DNA of 64,000 nucleotides from Pempheris klunzingeri (taxonomy: Eukaryota; Chordata; Actinopteri; Acropomatiformes; Pempheridae). Position numbers and translations under genes: made by a program. The stretch spans positions 18,966,408 through 19,030,407 of the forward strand of contig NC_092033.1 in the NCBI RefSeq assembly GCF_042242105.1. Reading direction: 5' to 3'. The notes under the pieces are model-generated. The model was not told the DNA's origin and did not search any database. It saw only the letters and a list, made by a program, of their open reading frames with translations. Shown here piece after piece: positions 26,801 to 37,829 of this stretch. Positions within the stretch are counted from its first letter, which is position 1; each line of letters begins with the position of its first letter.

Positions 26801-27480
26801 AAAGGGTAATGACCACAGCCAACAGCTACATCTCTATAAAAATGTATTTTGTCTGAATATATGAATACATAGTACACTGACAATAAAACAATGCATGTTT
26901 GTCCAAGTGAATTATACTAGGTATGAAAACTCTTGACAAAAATCATCTTGAACCAAAATCAATACGGACCTGACTACAGCATTTAGTCGAGATGTCTGGC
27001 TTGTGCTTCATAAGAACTTTAATAGTAACAATTTTCTACACTTTCATTTTAGGGATTCTGTTGTATTTCTTGCATGTTAACTATTTACAGCTGTCTGATA
27101 AAACTGATAACAATAAAAACCTAAATAAATTGTACCATGTAATTTTAGTGGAGTGTAATGTTATACTAACTATATACTGTATACATCCACCCTGAGGCCC
27201 ATCACTAGCCCCTGTCATCATCTTTTGTGTGGGTCTTCGCTGTGAAGACTCACTTAAAGCGGCTCCTCTCCTCCAGGTCGGCGGGTGGCTCTGTGGTGAT
27301 GAGGCTGACCAGCTCCTGCATGCAGTGTTCCTGGGAGAGAAAGAGGAGCAGCCGACGGTTTTGGGCCTTGCACTCCTGCAGGACGTCGTCCTCCTCCATC
27401 AGCTCTCTCAGCGTCACGTCCTCCCTGTCCAGCAGCTGGTCGATGTGGGAGGTGGTGTGCAGGTCGAACTTCCAAAACAT
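18555..27480 (-). CDS. ppp6r2: Serine/threonine-protein phosphatase 6 regulatory subunit 2 (SAPS domain)
   Basis: This is a regulatory and scaffold subunit of the PP6 holoenzyme, which targets the PP6 catalytic subunit. Coding exons in transcript order: 27480-27254, 26573-26387, 26167-26030, 25937-25872, 25721-25609, 25333-25220, 24980-24854, 24486-24334, 23800-23576, 23461-23397, 23204-23089, 23006-22921, 22329-22249, 22130-22033, 21859-21802, 21650-21523, 21433-21309, 21228-21084, 20106-20018, 19758-19566, 18836-18729, 18603-18555. Phases close throughout (about 896 aa). The start MFWKFDL follows GCGGCCACC, a strong Kozak context. SAPS landmarks are [26 protein letters not shown] and [13 protein letters not shown]. 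The acidic C-terminal half carries [24 protein letters not shown] and [13 protein letters not shown]. The end NGPV is the family C-terminus. PPP6R2 fits better than R1 or R3, judged from remembered human segments. Confidence 0.95.
18837..21083 (-). other. ppp6r2 introns with a retroelement tail
   Basis: Between the late exons 20018-20106 and 19566-19758 are introns of 729 bp (18837-19565), 259 bp and 977 bp (20107-21083). The last contains a fish LINE-type tail at about 20690-20800. Phase continuity across these introns argues against a missing coding exon. Confidence 0.6.
20690..20800 (+). mobile_element. LINE/SINE 3' tail fragment
   Basis: The sequence TTGTGATATTGGGCTATACAAATAAATTGAATTGAAT resembles the 3' ends of fish L2/Rex-like retroelements ('GGCGCTATATAAATAAA' followed by short repeats). 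Only the tail was recognised, not a coding part. The motif (written here as words: 'gggctatac', 'aataaattgaattg') is diagnostic by eye only. Confidence 0.45.
21658..21680. repeat. (CA)n microsatellite at a ppp6r2 acceptor
   Basis: A short CA tract ends 8 bp from the acceptor of exon 21523-21650. On the minus strand it reads TG repeats followed by CATACAG. Confidence 0.85.
23801..23845 (-). repeat. (CTGT)n tetranucleotide forming the polypyrimidine tract of a ppp6r2 acceptor
   Basis: The plus strand is (GACA)n. On the minus strand about ten CTGT units lead directly into GAATAG, the acceptor of exon 23576-23800 that encodes [17 protein letters not shown]. No other pyrimidine tract is available for this acceptor. 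Confidence 0.85.
23846..24333 (-). other. ppp6r2 intron
   Basis: About 490 bp (intron 23801-24333 without its repeat). Reading frames here show no SAPS-like sequence and exon phases on both sides are 0, so no exon is missing. Confidence 0.55.
24487..24853 (-). other. ppp6r2 intron
   Basis: A 367-bp intron between exons encoding LLLDPPK and [15 protein letters not shown]. Nothing else was recognised. Confidence 0.55.
26574..27253 (-). other. ppp6r2 first coding intron
   Basis: The 680-bp AT-rich intron splits the Lys codon of RFKFPN. No repeat family was recognised beyond short (AAAAT)-like runs near 26780-26805. Confidence 0.55.
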
Positions 27481-27488
27481 GGTGGCCG

Positions 27489-30400
27489 CTGGGACGGGGG
27501 ACACAGCCCTGGGCCAAAGGACAACAGAGTGAGGAGGGAGGGAAGGTAAAAGAAAAGAAACAGAGGTGGAAAAGAATGAGGGGGACACGGAGAGGCCCAG
27601 CAGTGGCCAGAACAATGAAGGAAAGGGAAGGGAAGGGAAAAGTGGATGCGTAGGTAGGGAAGGAAGCAGGAGAGAGAAACTGATGTAAACAAAGATGTAA
27701 GCTAGAGGGTTAAACCACTAACAGCTGGAACAACAAGACAGCACTATCACTTGTGGTATGTTCTTACATGTTCTGCAAAACTCTTGTATAAACTTAATCT
27801 TGTTTACAGCACTTTCTAATTACATTAGAAAGATCCAATAGGGATGGAGTATCCCAATTGCTGCATTAATGTATTTTTGAATTGAATAGATCTAAAGACA
27901 ACTCATGTACCTAGTTTAGTAAATAGTACTTTATTACAATAGGGACACCAGTTGGATTTTAGTGATCCAGGTAAATGGTAAATGTAGCTATAGATGGTAC
28001 AATTACAAATAGACAGAAAGGCCAAATAGCAAAGTACTCGCACATACCAGTGGATGAAATGTGGATATCTTTAATCAGACCTCCCCCACGGGCAGGCAGG
28101 CATTTGTGTTTGTGCAGACGACAGAGAGTGTGGTGAGGCCTGGCATTTATCAGCATGGGTCTCCTCTTAAAACGCACGCCTCTTTAGGAGATGAGACGCA
28201 GAGAGGCTCACCATAACCTGCACAACACGAAAAAACAGCAGAGATTATTTATAAGATGTGCAACAAGATTTAAGAAGAAATGACAGTGTTTTAACATACC
28301 ATTCAGATATCATTTTAGCACTGCACAATTATGGCATATGAATGTGTGTATGAAGAGTTCGAATGAATGTTTTGCACCATTGTGAAGTTGCCGATGATAT
28401 CTCTACATACGCAGCCAACATTACAAATGTCCACACAAGTTTGTTGTTTGTCTTGGGTAAAATGTGAATCTGTTGTTAGAGGTAACTCTGGTATCATGTT
28501 TATCATGGTTTATCGTGGTTTATCATGCGTAACTCAAAGCAAAGTGTGTGTCAAAATCCATACATTCATTCCCTGTAAGAATCTTAACACGTGAAAGACA
28601 AATGTGTTGGTGAAGATGCTCACTATTAGTCATGACGTTGTGGCCATGGTGACTTTCTAACTGACAGCTAATGATAATGGTGTTAGAGAGGACGGTGACT
28701 TGGTCTGTATCCAAAATAGTCAAACTGACAGATTTTAGGCTCGACTGAGGATAGGCAGGCAGGGTCACTGCCCGTCTTCAATTTCAGGTTAAAAATCCTC
28801 CTTTCCACACTAAATGTCAACAACCCTTTCACCTCATTACTTTCAGATAGCCCCAACAGACACATCAAAGGAGGGTTGTGATGCAAGCTGAGTTTCCTCA
28901 ATGCAGAGCTGTCAAATGTGTGTATGTGTCTTTACTAATGTGGGCCTACTCTTCTTTGCAGCTGGATAATAATAATTAAAGAGAAATAAACAATATCATT
29001 TATATCACATGATTCAAAATAATTGCATTAGATTCTCTGCCAGGTTCTGGAGCATAAAATTGTGATCCTGACATTACTAATTCTTTTCCAACTTTTTCTA
29101 AACACAGTCAGAAAAAGAGGTGTGAGGTTTCTTCCCGTTATATTATACACATTGGATTTTAATATTCCATTCAATATCATTGTGGGTCTCAGTTACAACA
29201 ATCAAATCGGAGGTTACCTGACACAACATCTAGGACATTTAAGTTCTACAGGCTAGGCTAGTTAAGCGAAACATTACATTTGAGATTGAAGAGTGTTGTC
29301 TCTTTGGTTACAACAACAACCCAAAGAGCTCAAACCAACAAATGTAATTATGATGTGCATGCCTGCATCAGTGACTTAAAACAAAGGGAATATTCACTCA
29401 GAAGAAATACGCATTAGTGAAGACTCCTTACAAGACAAACTGACAAGGAAATAGCATCCCTCAAGTTTTCTACTACCTTCTTTGTGAACAACTTCTATTT
29501 AATGATAGGGCATTAGGCTTATATGGGCTCTACAGGCCCATATCACATACAACTGCCAAGCCAGATGTTTTAAAAAAGTTTATCTTGATTGCATATTCAA
29601 ATAAATAAATGAGTGTTAAATAAAAAAAACATTATCAGGCTATTGTATATAACTGTTCAGGCCTAAAATTACAATCAAAGATTGTGGCCAGTTCCCAGGC
29701 TGACACTCGTTGAACTACACTGAAAGTACACGCAGCCGCTGTGTGCATGCTCATCACTCTATACTTAGACAACTGCTGAACAAGATTTGGTCAACAGCTA
29801 CATCTCATGTCTCATTGGCACCGCAGCAGATACTTCAAATTTCCAGTTATCAAATGCTGGTAAATGGAGAATGTATCTTTAAAGATGGAGAACAAGTGAT
29901 TGATGCTTTTGTAGCTACGCAAGTATGTTAAGTTTGTTTTTCCTCTTTTCCTCGTGTGGTTACTGTGGCAGCTAATCTAGACAACCTAACACACCAGCAG
30001 GGGGAAAAAACAATATCTGCTGGCTTTGTCAAAGCTTGTGTCTCTCTGAGCACCATGCTATCCACTCTTGATCGTGGAAGTAAAACTGAAGGAGGAAATC
30101 AAAGTGCTTCCTCTTCTTCCTTTTCCTTTTTTCCAGAGGAGGACCCTGCACATGTAGCAGCCACAGCAGCAGGGTCCATCTGGCATACATTTACAGAGTA
30201 CACAAGTGCAATAATAACCCACTGAACGCTCCCTGTGGACACTGAGCAGGAAAGTAAATGCTTGACTTTATATCCAAAATAGAACCCACCAGAGGCAACC
30301 TCAACAAAAACAGCCTACTGGCACATATAACAGACGATGAAAAGAGGAACAATGGCTCACATAAAGGGCATACATGTGGATGCTGTGAGCCAACAATAGT

Positions 30401-31752
30401 CTGTAATTAGGCAAGTTAAAAGCAGTGGGATCAAGCAAAAGGAAATTCCACCCGCACTTTTACATCAGCTCTCCTTCGCTCACTTAATGTGAATACAGAT
30501 GCAATTGGTGGCGGCTGAATGTTTACCATGTTGCACTAGAAACCTGGGACAATACGACATGCGCTACTAAATGATGAACCAATAGTGCACTTCAGAGGAC
30601 AAACAAAAGCATTGGTTCTACTCAGCCTGTTGCTTCCAACTTGCACTTTGATGCACTGGAGTTGTAAACTTAGGTGAACCCACCTGTATCTAATGGTTGG
30701 TACACAGATGATGGTCCCAAAATATTGAAATAGCTCTTTACACACAGTCAATAGAGTAAAGGCCAGTGGTGTGACTAGTGCTTTAGAAAACAAATGAAAA
30801 GAGATCCTGGCACTTCTTCAATTCACATTTTTATTACCTTTGGGTTTGTTGGCTGGCATACAAAATAAGCCTAAGGGGCTCCCCATTATTTAAGCCTGTC
30901 TAACAATGAGTGACACACTGGTGTGTAGCTAAAGAAATGTAAAGTGAGCTGCCGTAGCCTTGGCATGAAGTGCACGTCAACTGACTGGCGGTAGGAGCTC
31001 AGATTTCTGTTTACTTCAACTCCAGTGGAGGCAACACCACCAAACAATACCAGATAAAAGACAGCGTAGATTTATTTCACAGTAACTGCAGTCCGCACAG
31101 TAAATCACATTACGTGTTTTGGACTGTGTCGGTAACTAACGCACACATTAGCCGACACGGTGTGTATAACGTTATTCAGCTAACTGACTTGATTTCACTG
31201 TCTCTCCGAGGCTCGTCGCTGCTGGCCTCTGCCAAGTCCGACTGGCTGCAATGAGGAACTCTACTTAACGTTGGCTCTGTATTGAGCTGCTAGAGAATAA
31301 TGGCCATTTTGTCGATATGCGGTATAGTAAGGAACATATTAGTGGGATAAGTAGAAAATAACTTGCACTAATCTTCATAGGAGCCAAGTACAACTGTTAA
31401 ATGTAACTTGGCGACTATGTTACGTTAAGTACCGCTGTGTGGTCGAACAACTACACATATTCCTTTAGCATAGTTAGCCGATTAGCCAACATTAGTTTTT
31501 TAATCTATGTTTAATAGCGATTGTAAGCACTAAGTTATAGAGTTAGCAAACAACTCAGCTAGCGTAAACGTTAGTTCCTCCTTTCTTCTGATTAGCACGT
31601 AAGCTAATTAGCTCCTATCAGTTACGGTGCACTGAGCTGAGTTAGCCAACTTAAATAGCTATCCAACTTAGGTTCAACTTTGTCGATGCAGCAGCAGAGT
31701 TAACGTTAGCTAGTTGCTCAAATTCGTGGCGATCGTTTCGTCTAAAACTTAC
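27489..31752 (-). other. Long 5' intron region of ppp6r2
   Basis: About 4.3 kb between the acceptor in front of the start codon (GTCCCAG at 27489-27495) and a candidate first-exon donor at 31751-31752. The DNA is AT-rich. No coding exon, RNA gene or clear transposon was recognised, apart from the weak exon candidate at 28048-28217. Confidence 0.5.
28048..28217 (-). other. Candidate non-coding 5' exon of ppp6r2
   Basis: On the minus strand the segment is bounded by a TGTGCAG acceptor at its 5' side and a CACTG/GTATGTG donor at its 3' side, between the promoter region and the ATG exon. It contains an upstream ATG with its own frame. This rests on splice-site appearance only; transcript evidence is needed. 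Confidence 0.25.
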
Positions 31753-32110
31753 CTTTGACTAAAAGTCCGATGCTATTCCTTCCGTCTGAGTGAGGTTATT
31801 CGTGGAGTTTTTCGTCAAGCAGCCAGCTACTGAGTTACTAGCTGTCCAGCTAACTATTAGCTAGCGGTGTTAGCTGGCATACATTAGCCTGTGAGCGAAT
31901 AGTGATTTGTTTTCAAGAGGGTCGGTCTGCGACAGCACAGGCTACTGTTAGCTAGCTCAACTTGGCTAACGTTAGTCAAATGTGGCTTGGAAGTCTATCA
32001 CACTGACAGTTCCCCGACATTAATTGCTACTTGACATCAATAGCATTACATCTTACCTAAAATATAGAGTGTATGATTCGTACTCACACACAAAGTAACT
32101 CAAACGCGGG
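31753..32110 (-). promoter_or_regulatory. Candidate first exon(s) and promoter of ppp6r2
   Basis: The minus strand has two good donors, TCAAAG/GTAAGT at 31752 and TTTTAG/GTAAGATG at 32056. They suggest alternative non-coding first exons. The surrounding 31.4-32.0 kb is dense in 'gttagct' and 'taacgtta' words and CpG-containing, as often seen around teleost start sites. The exact start cannot be fixed by eye. Confidence 0.35.
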
Positions 32111-32163
32111 GCTAAGTTTAGCATGCAAAGCAGGAAAAAAAAACTCAGTCATATTTTTCGAAT

Positions 32164-32174
32164 CAAAATGGCGA
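32164..32174 (+). promoter_or_regulatory. YY1-like site (AAAATGGCGAC)
   Basis: This is close to the AANATGGCGGC consensus bound by YY1 near many housekeeping promoters. It lies just upstream of the candidate ppp6r2 first exons and about 1.2 kb from the cbll1 start codon. Confidence 0.3.
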
Positions 32175-33193
32175 CATGGTTACGAGAGCGCGCAGCAGAG
32201 CTACACGGAGGACGTGCATTGACTTCAGGCGATGCACTGAACTTAGCACAGCGTTTTGGAGTCCGGAATGATGCGACAGAGCCACACTGTTGTTTTTATA
32301 TCCCTTTAAATTACAAATACACTGTCCAGTTTCAATGGTCTTAACCTAAAATATACATTATTTCCTACAGTGCACCTACAGGGACCTGACGAGGTCACAC
32401 TTTATGCTATTTCAACCATTCCAACGCTTTAATTCAATATGGTAACATAATTCTAAGATGTGTGGTGTGAACATAAAACAGTCTTTGCTGTACAGTAGAT
32501 TTATTGTATTGTACCATAGGACTGAAGTATAGTACATTTCTGCCAATCCTCTCCACCAATGTCAAAGTGTATTTGTAAATACATGTAGTCCCAGTGCTCT
32601 CCTCCCATGACCTCCAGGCTTACACAGATGTAGTGTCACTTCCCTGTTGCAACTGTAAAATTAAAAGAATGCTCTATAAAGTCAATCACACAATGGGTTG
32701 CAGTGAATTGTGATAATACAATGTGCGTATTTTGTGTGTGTTAAATAATAAACTTAGCTTTATTTTTGGTTGTGTCCGTTTAAATTGACACAATAAATGT
32801 TCCATGCTGTGAGGGAGGGGAGCGTGACCTCCTGTGTGACCTTAGAAGAACACTGGGTGTACTGTACTGAACACTGCACAAGGTAGCTGCATCATGTATA
32901 CTGTAGAAAACCACAGGGTCCCATCTGAAGTATCTGAGTCCAGTATAAGTAAACACAGTTTAGACTTTACTAAGTCTGGCAGATCAAGATAATCAGGACA
33001 GGCAGATTTGCAAAATAAGATTTATTTTTAAGTAAGATGAAGTGGCAAGGTGTTTTAATAGCACCAGTCAGCAGCCATTAAATCATCAAATAACCATAAC
33101 CATTCTTTAGCCATCAAATAACTAAAGAATGTTTTACTCCATAAAATGTCAATGGTGACAAATGTTCATCACAAGTGATGAGTTGTGATTGTA

Positions 33194-33345
33194 TATCTAT
33201 ATATCTATATATCTATATATATATATATATCCACACCTATTTTCTTCCCCCCTCTCTCTCCCTCCCTCCCTCCCTCTCCCTCCCTTCTTCCTCCACCTCT
33301 CTCTCTCCCCTCCCTCCCTCCTCTCCTCTCCTCTCCTCTCCTCAC
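33194..33345. repeat. (TA)/(TATC) run followed by polypyrimidine CT tract
   Basis: A TATATC/TA simple repeat (33194-33232) is followed by about 100 bp of CCCTC/TCTCC simple sequence on the plus strand. It ends about 50 bp before the cbll1 ATG. Confidence 0.85.
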
Positions 33346-33358
33346 GTCCTCGTCCACT

Positions 33359-33377
33359 CTATCCCACAATGCATTGC
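33359..33377 (+). promoter_or_regulatory. ZNF143/Ronin-like promoter element near the cbll1 start
   Basis: The segment contains CCCACAATGCATTGC, resembling the ACTACAAYTCCCAGAATGC element bound by ZNF143 and THAP11. It lies about 17 bp upstream of the cbll1 ATG. The match is partial (the 5' ACTACA part is poor). Confidence 0.3.
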
Positions 33378-33393
33378 TTTCACTCGTTGGATC

Positions 33394-36300
33394 ATGGACC
33401 AAAGCGGTAAGAAAAATGCCCAGTAGGGCCGACGTTTGCAAACTTGCTTTATGTGATATTTTTTTCAATAAGCAGGCACAGATGCTGTTAAAGCAGTTGT
33501 TCAGAGAACCACATATCATCCTTTGAGCAGACGGGTTTGCTACGGAATCCTGTTATTCTCTAGAGCAGCGTTAAAGCTAGCATGGTCCGAGCTAACGTTA
33601 GCTAAAAACAGGCTAGCGATAGAGTAACGGAAGAACACTTGCGTTCACCAAAAGTTAACGACAAGTTCTAAATGAATCTATAAGACCACATTCAGGGTTG
33701 CAAACGAGTTTACACAGTCACGACATTAAATTGCAAACGTCCCATTTCCACATGGCAGTAGGCGTCAGTGCTAGCTTTGATTGAGTTGGGGCGCGAATGC
33801 TACATGGCCAGCGTTAGCATAGTGCTAGCCAAGCGACTTAAGATGGTGTTAAAGCCGACATAACTAATGGCATGTCTTCAGAATATTTGCTCAAGTTTAT
33901 GAGCCCTTCCTCTTCGCTCTGTGCTCTCAACCCTAAAGCCAGTCCACAGAAATCACGAGATTATTTTCAGTTCGATGATGCCGATCTAGCGGCTGGTTAA
34001 CCAAAGTGACAAGACGTTACCAGACCTAACTAACTTTGAATGGGTCATTTTTGCTTCATTCTCAATCGTGAGGATTTTTCCCATAACGTTTCTCCTCAGC
34101 AACATTTCCCGTAAAACAAGGGATTGTTAATCAGCAGTGTAGTTTAAAGCCTTCAGGGGAACCAGGGCCCCCCCCAGTTATCCCTCGTCTTCTCCTCAAA
34201 GTTAACCTGATAACTCTACGTACTGACAGCTATGTTTCATGGCATCCTTTTACAACAAATATCACAAGATATCACTCACGCTACCGGCTTTTTGCCCTTC
34301 CCACTTGTCATGTCAGAGCTGTATGTTTGTAAGTAACTCTGACAGTGTTGGCATGTCCTTTTTGAGTCCATGTTGTGTGTGTGTGTGTGTGTGTATGTAG
34401 GGTTTTATTTTGAAAGGATTCCTGACTAACTTTACCATACAAAAGTACAGTGAGTTTTTCTGTCCTGCCTTTTCCCTATCAGACAATGATCTTCAAGGAA
34501 GCGACGGCTCTGGGAGTTTGGGTGGCCCAGATGTTCGCAGACAAATCCCCATCAAACTCATATCAAAGCCGCCCTTAAGGAACAAACCTCCACCCCGCGC
34601 CCAGAGACCCGGCAGCAGGCCACCTAAAAGTGAGGCTGGAGAAAATGGTAGGCACGCAGTCTGCCGAACACGTGCCTCTTAGCATTGCTTTTTAAGAGTT
34701 TAACCTTAAAACGGCATTCATAGAAGGACTGAGACAGGGTGCATATTTAAAGTTTATGGCTGTTTCATACAGTCAAAATACACATTGTATGATGTGCTAT
34801 TTTTTTCTGAAGAATCTTCAGGTTCTTAGTTGTTTGGTGTTATTTGTTTGCTTAAACTTTAAGAAGTACGTAAAAGACAGCTGACTTGACCAAGGTGGAA
34901 ATGGCTATAAAGGGAACACAAGACAGCAGAATCCTTCCATTGAAGCTTCCTTTTTGAGACTGCCAGAGGCATTGATTAAATACTGGAAGGTATACCTGAG
35001 GCGGTGGCTAAGGTAGTGTTGTAAATGTCTTTTGGTCAGTGTTGGTGACGGTCCAAAGCTTGGCCGACTTTCCTCTTTGCCAGTGCAGTGTTCCTCCTCT
35101 TATATCATCATCGCCTTTACTTGACTCTTCCAAAATGCCAATTTTGTCAGTGCTTTGTGTACAGTAAGGAAGGTTTTAGTCCCTGTTTTCCTAGGGATTC
35201 TGTTCACCTGAAGGACGAAGATTAAGATACTGTGTGATCTGTAGAACAACATTTTATTTGTGTTAAAGATTGATTAATAGCAGAGCATTTTTCATAACTA
35301 AATGTGTCAGTAGTTTACTTTTGTTCCATCAGAGGGTGCCAGTGACCCTCGGTCACCATAGTTAACCATCGACTGCTGTTCAGATGATCTGTAGACAATC
35401 TCACACAATACAATACTTATCAGTTATATTGGGTGCAGTATAATGAGCAAAGTGTTGAACACTGATACTAAACACCTAAACACTGATACTCGTTAGTGAA
35501 AGGGGGATTCAAGGCAGTATTGTTTTAGTATTTTGAAGTTGGTCGTGTCAGAAAAACAGCTTTTTGTTTAATTTTGGCTTTGATTTTATATTTCATTCAG
35601 TTAATTAATTAACATACAGAGGATTTTATTTTTCATGTTCAAATGATTTCAGCCCTAATAAGGGTTTGAGGGCTTTCTCAGTTTGTCATCATTAATTCTT
35701 GTCTCATGTGTTGCAGATAACTTTGGCTTCAAGCAGGAGGACAGGTTTGATTGTGGAGCTAAAGCTGGTGATATTTTTGCAAGTCAGAGGAGATTCCCCC
35801 AGCCCCTGTTTTGGGACTATAAGGTACATCAGCTGTGGGGAGTGAAATGGCTCAACAACCATTTCCAGATGAATTTTAATGACACTCTTAATCATTAATG
35901 TGCACAACGCAGTGCAGGATGTCTCTCCTCCAGAAAAACTGTGGGATTCCTGTAGACTGTTCCAAGTAGACTGTTCCTAATGCTGTTGATATCCTAGTAA
36001 GTGTGTTTTAATGGTTTTCACCTGTGAGTTTGATCTCCTCTTTTTTTCAACAGTTAAATTTGATTGGAGAAAGGGATGAAGTTCCAATCCACTTTTGTGA
36101 TAAATGTGGTCTTCCTATCCAGCTATATGGGCGGATGGTATGTATTTGATGAGCTGACCTTTCTCTGTAGGCAGTCACAGAGTTTATGTCATGTGTAACT
36201 CTGGTCCTCCAACTCCTCAGATCCCCTGCAAACATGTTTTCTGCTACGACTGCGCTTTGCTACATGAGAAGAAAGGAGAGAAGATGTGCCCTGGGTGAGC

Positions 36301-37515
36301 TGGAGACGCTTTAAATGTGTTTTAATTGTGGTCTTTGTTTAGTGGTGAATATTGCAGTTCCTCACAGTTTTAACAGCCTTATGTTCCAGCGCCAGATTCT
36401 GAATGGTGAATGGTTTTCAAATACTTAAAATAGAAGTAAAGGGGTATGTAGTTTTGTATCATGGCCTTGTGTCACTGAACTTTTGTCCCTGTGTGTTCAG
36501 GCTCACTTTGTACAACTGCACAGACCCGGTGCAGCGCATCGAGCAGTGCCAGCGTGGTTCCCTCTATATGTGCAGTGTTGTGCCGGGATGCAAGCGCACC
36601 TACCTGTCCCAGCGCGACCTGCAGGCCCACGTCAACCACCGCCACATGAGGGCAGCCAAGTCTTCTGCTGGCCGCCAGGAGCCTGTCCACCTGCCCCCTG
36701 CGTCCGACGTCCCCGAACGGTTCCGTGTGCCTCCACCTCACTTGCCCAAGAACCACGTTCATCTGCCCAGCGCGCTCCAGCATAGCAGTCATGATCCCTA
36801 CAGTCACCCGCCCCCACCTAACGCTCATGAACCCCCACCCCAGACCTCCGGTCTTGGTCCTGAGACATTCCGTATTGCCACAGTAACAACCCGTAAACAC
36901 AGTAATCTCATCACCGTGCCCATCCAAGATGACTCCTCTTCTCGCGAACCCCACTCAGGTGGGCCAGGCCCCTCTCAGCCCCCACACCACCACCCAGGGG
37001 ACTATCCTGGTCAGCCACCTGTAGTGTCCCACTCTCACCACATGATGGCACCACCGCAGCAGCACTTTGGCCCCCCACCTCCACCGCCGCCGCCTATTAA
37101 CCACCCCATGCAGCATCCTCCCCAGGCCTCTGGGACACCACACATGGTGTATAACCAGGCTCCTCCTCCCCCCATGTCCACAGCTCCCCCACCAATCACT
37201 CCACCACCAGGGCACATCATAGGCCAGATGCCACCCTATATGAACCACCCGCCCCCAGGACCACCACCACAGCACAGTGGCCCCCCTGTCAATGCCCCTC
37301 CACCTCATCATTACAACCCCAACTCCATGCAGCAGTTCCCAGAAGACCAGGCCACCCTCAGCCCCCCTTTTACCCAGCCAGGAGGCCTCAGTCCAGGGAT
37401 GTGGCCTGCTCCGAGAGGACCCCCGCCTCCACGAATGCAGGGTCCTCCTCCCCAGGGCCAAATGCCTGGACCGCACCACCCAGATCAGGGCCGCTACCGG
37501 CCTTATTATCAGTAA
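33394..37515 (+). CDS. cbll1: E3 ubiquitin-protein ligase Hakai (Cbl-like 1)
   Basis: Hakai ubiquitinates Src-phosphorylated E-cadherin and is also a subunit of the WTAP-containing m6A writer complex. Exons: 33394-33406 (encoding MDQS plus one base), 34483-34647, 35717-35823, 36054-36137, 36221-36294, 36501-37515. Phases close and the stop is TAA, giving about 485 aa, near the human length. Visible domains: N-terminal [16 protein letters not shown] from residue 110 ([17 protein letters not shown]); the atypical C2H2-type Hakai pTyr-binding zinc finger ([19 protein letters not shown]); then a long Pro/His-rich tail ending GRYRPYYQ. The start ATG fits human MDHTDNELQG after splicing (MDQSDNDLQG). 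The first intron is 1.1 kb. Odd point: five extra residues (LTLYN) sit between the last two RING cysteines because of the acceptor used at 36500; see findings. Confidence 0.95.
33407..34482 (+). other. cbll1 intron 1
   Basis: The 1.08-kb intron starts with GTAAGA right after the four-codon first exon. It contains a short GT tract at about 34375-34394. Nothing else was recognised. Confidence 0.65.
34648..35716 (+). other. cbll1 intron 2
   Basis: The 1.07-kb AT-rich intron lies between exons encoding SEAGEN and [11 protein letters not shown]. No repeat or RNA gene was recognised. Confidence 0.6.
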
Positions 37516-37823
37516 ACTGCCAACTGAATGAATGACCAACAGCCGGTGTCATTCTGCTCCACACCACTTGTCTGAATAATGTGATAGTAAACCTCAGGGT
37601 TCCAGGATGTAGGACTTTGATTTTGATAAAACTGCCCCGAAGCAAATGTGTGTGTGCTGCACATTATTTTAGTTAAGTGTACTGACCTTTCCACTGAACA
37701 TACAATAGACTTGGAGAAGAGCAGGAATGTTCCTTTTTTTTAATAGCGTATGATAAATATTTCTGTATATATGTCAGCTTTAATGCGTATGTACTGTACA
37801 TTGACAGACGCTAACTATGTCTC

Positions 37824-37829
37824 AATAAA
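37824..37829 (+). terminator. cbll1 polyadenylation signal AATAAA
   Basis: AATAAA lies 309 bp after the stop and is followed by TTTTTAA and further T-rich sequence. It is the only good candidate before the convergent slc26a3 copy. Confidence 0.6.

Larger units (their letters stand above)
32175..33393. other. Intergenic region between divergent ppp6r2 and cbll1
   Basis: About 1.2 kb holds whatever promoters drive the two head-to-head genes. It contains a TA-rich run at about 33194-33232 and a CT-rich run at 33244-33345 directly upstream of cbll1. No coding exon is supported. Confidence 0.5.

Noticed and set aside
29710..30225. Two plus-strand frames of 73 and 89 codons
   Set aside because: They lie in the long ppp6r2 5' intron without splice context or family features.
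32123..32344. 73-codon plus-strand frame beginning near an AAAATGGCG motif
   Set aside because: It sits in the ppp6r2 promoter area, lacks similarity to known proteins and is better explained by a YY1-like site.
36472..36954. 160-codon minus-strand frame
   Set aside because: Antisense shadow of the same cbll1 exon.
36955..37539. 194-codon minus-strand frame
   Set aside because: Antisense shadow of the proline/histidine-rich last exon of cbll1.
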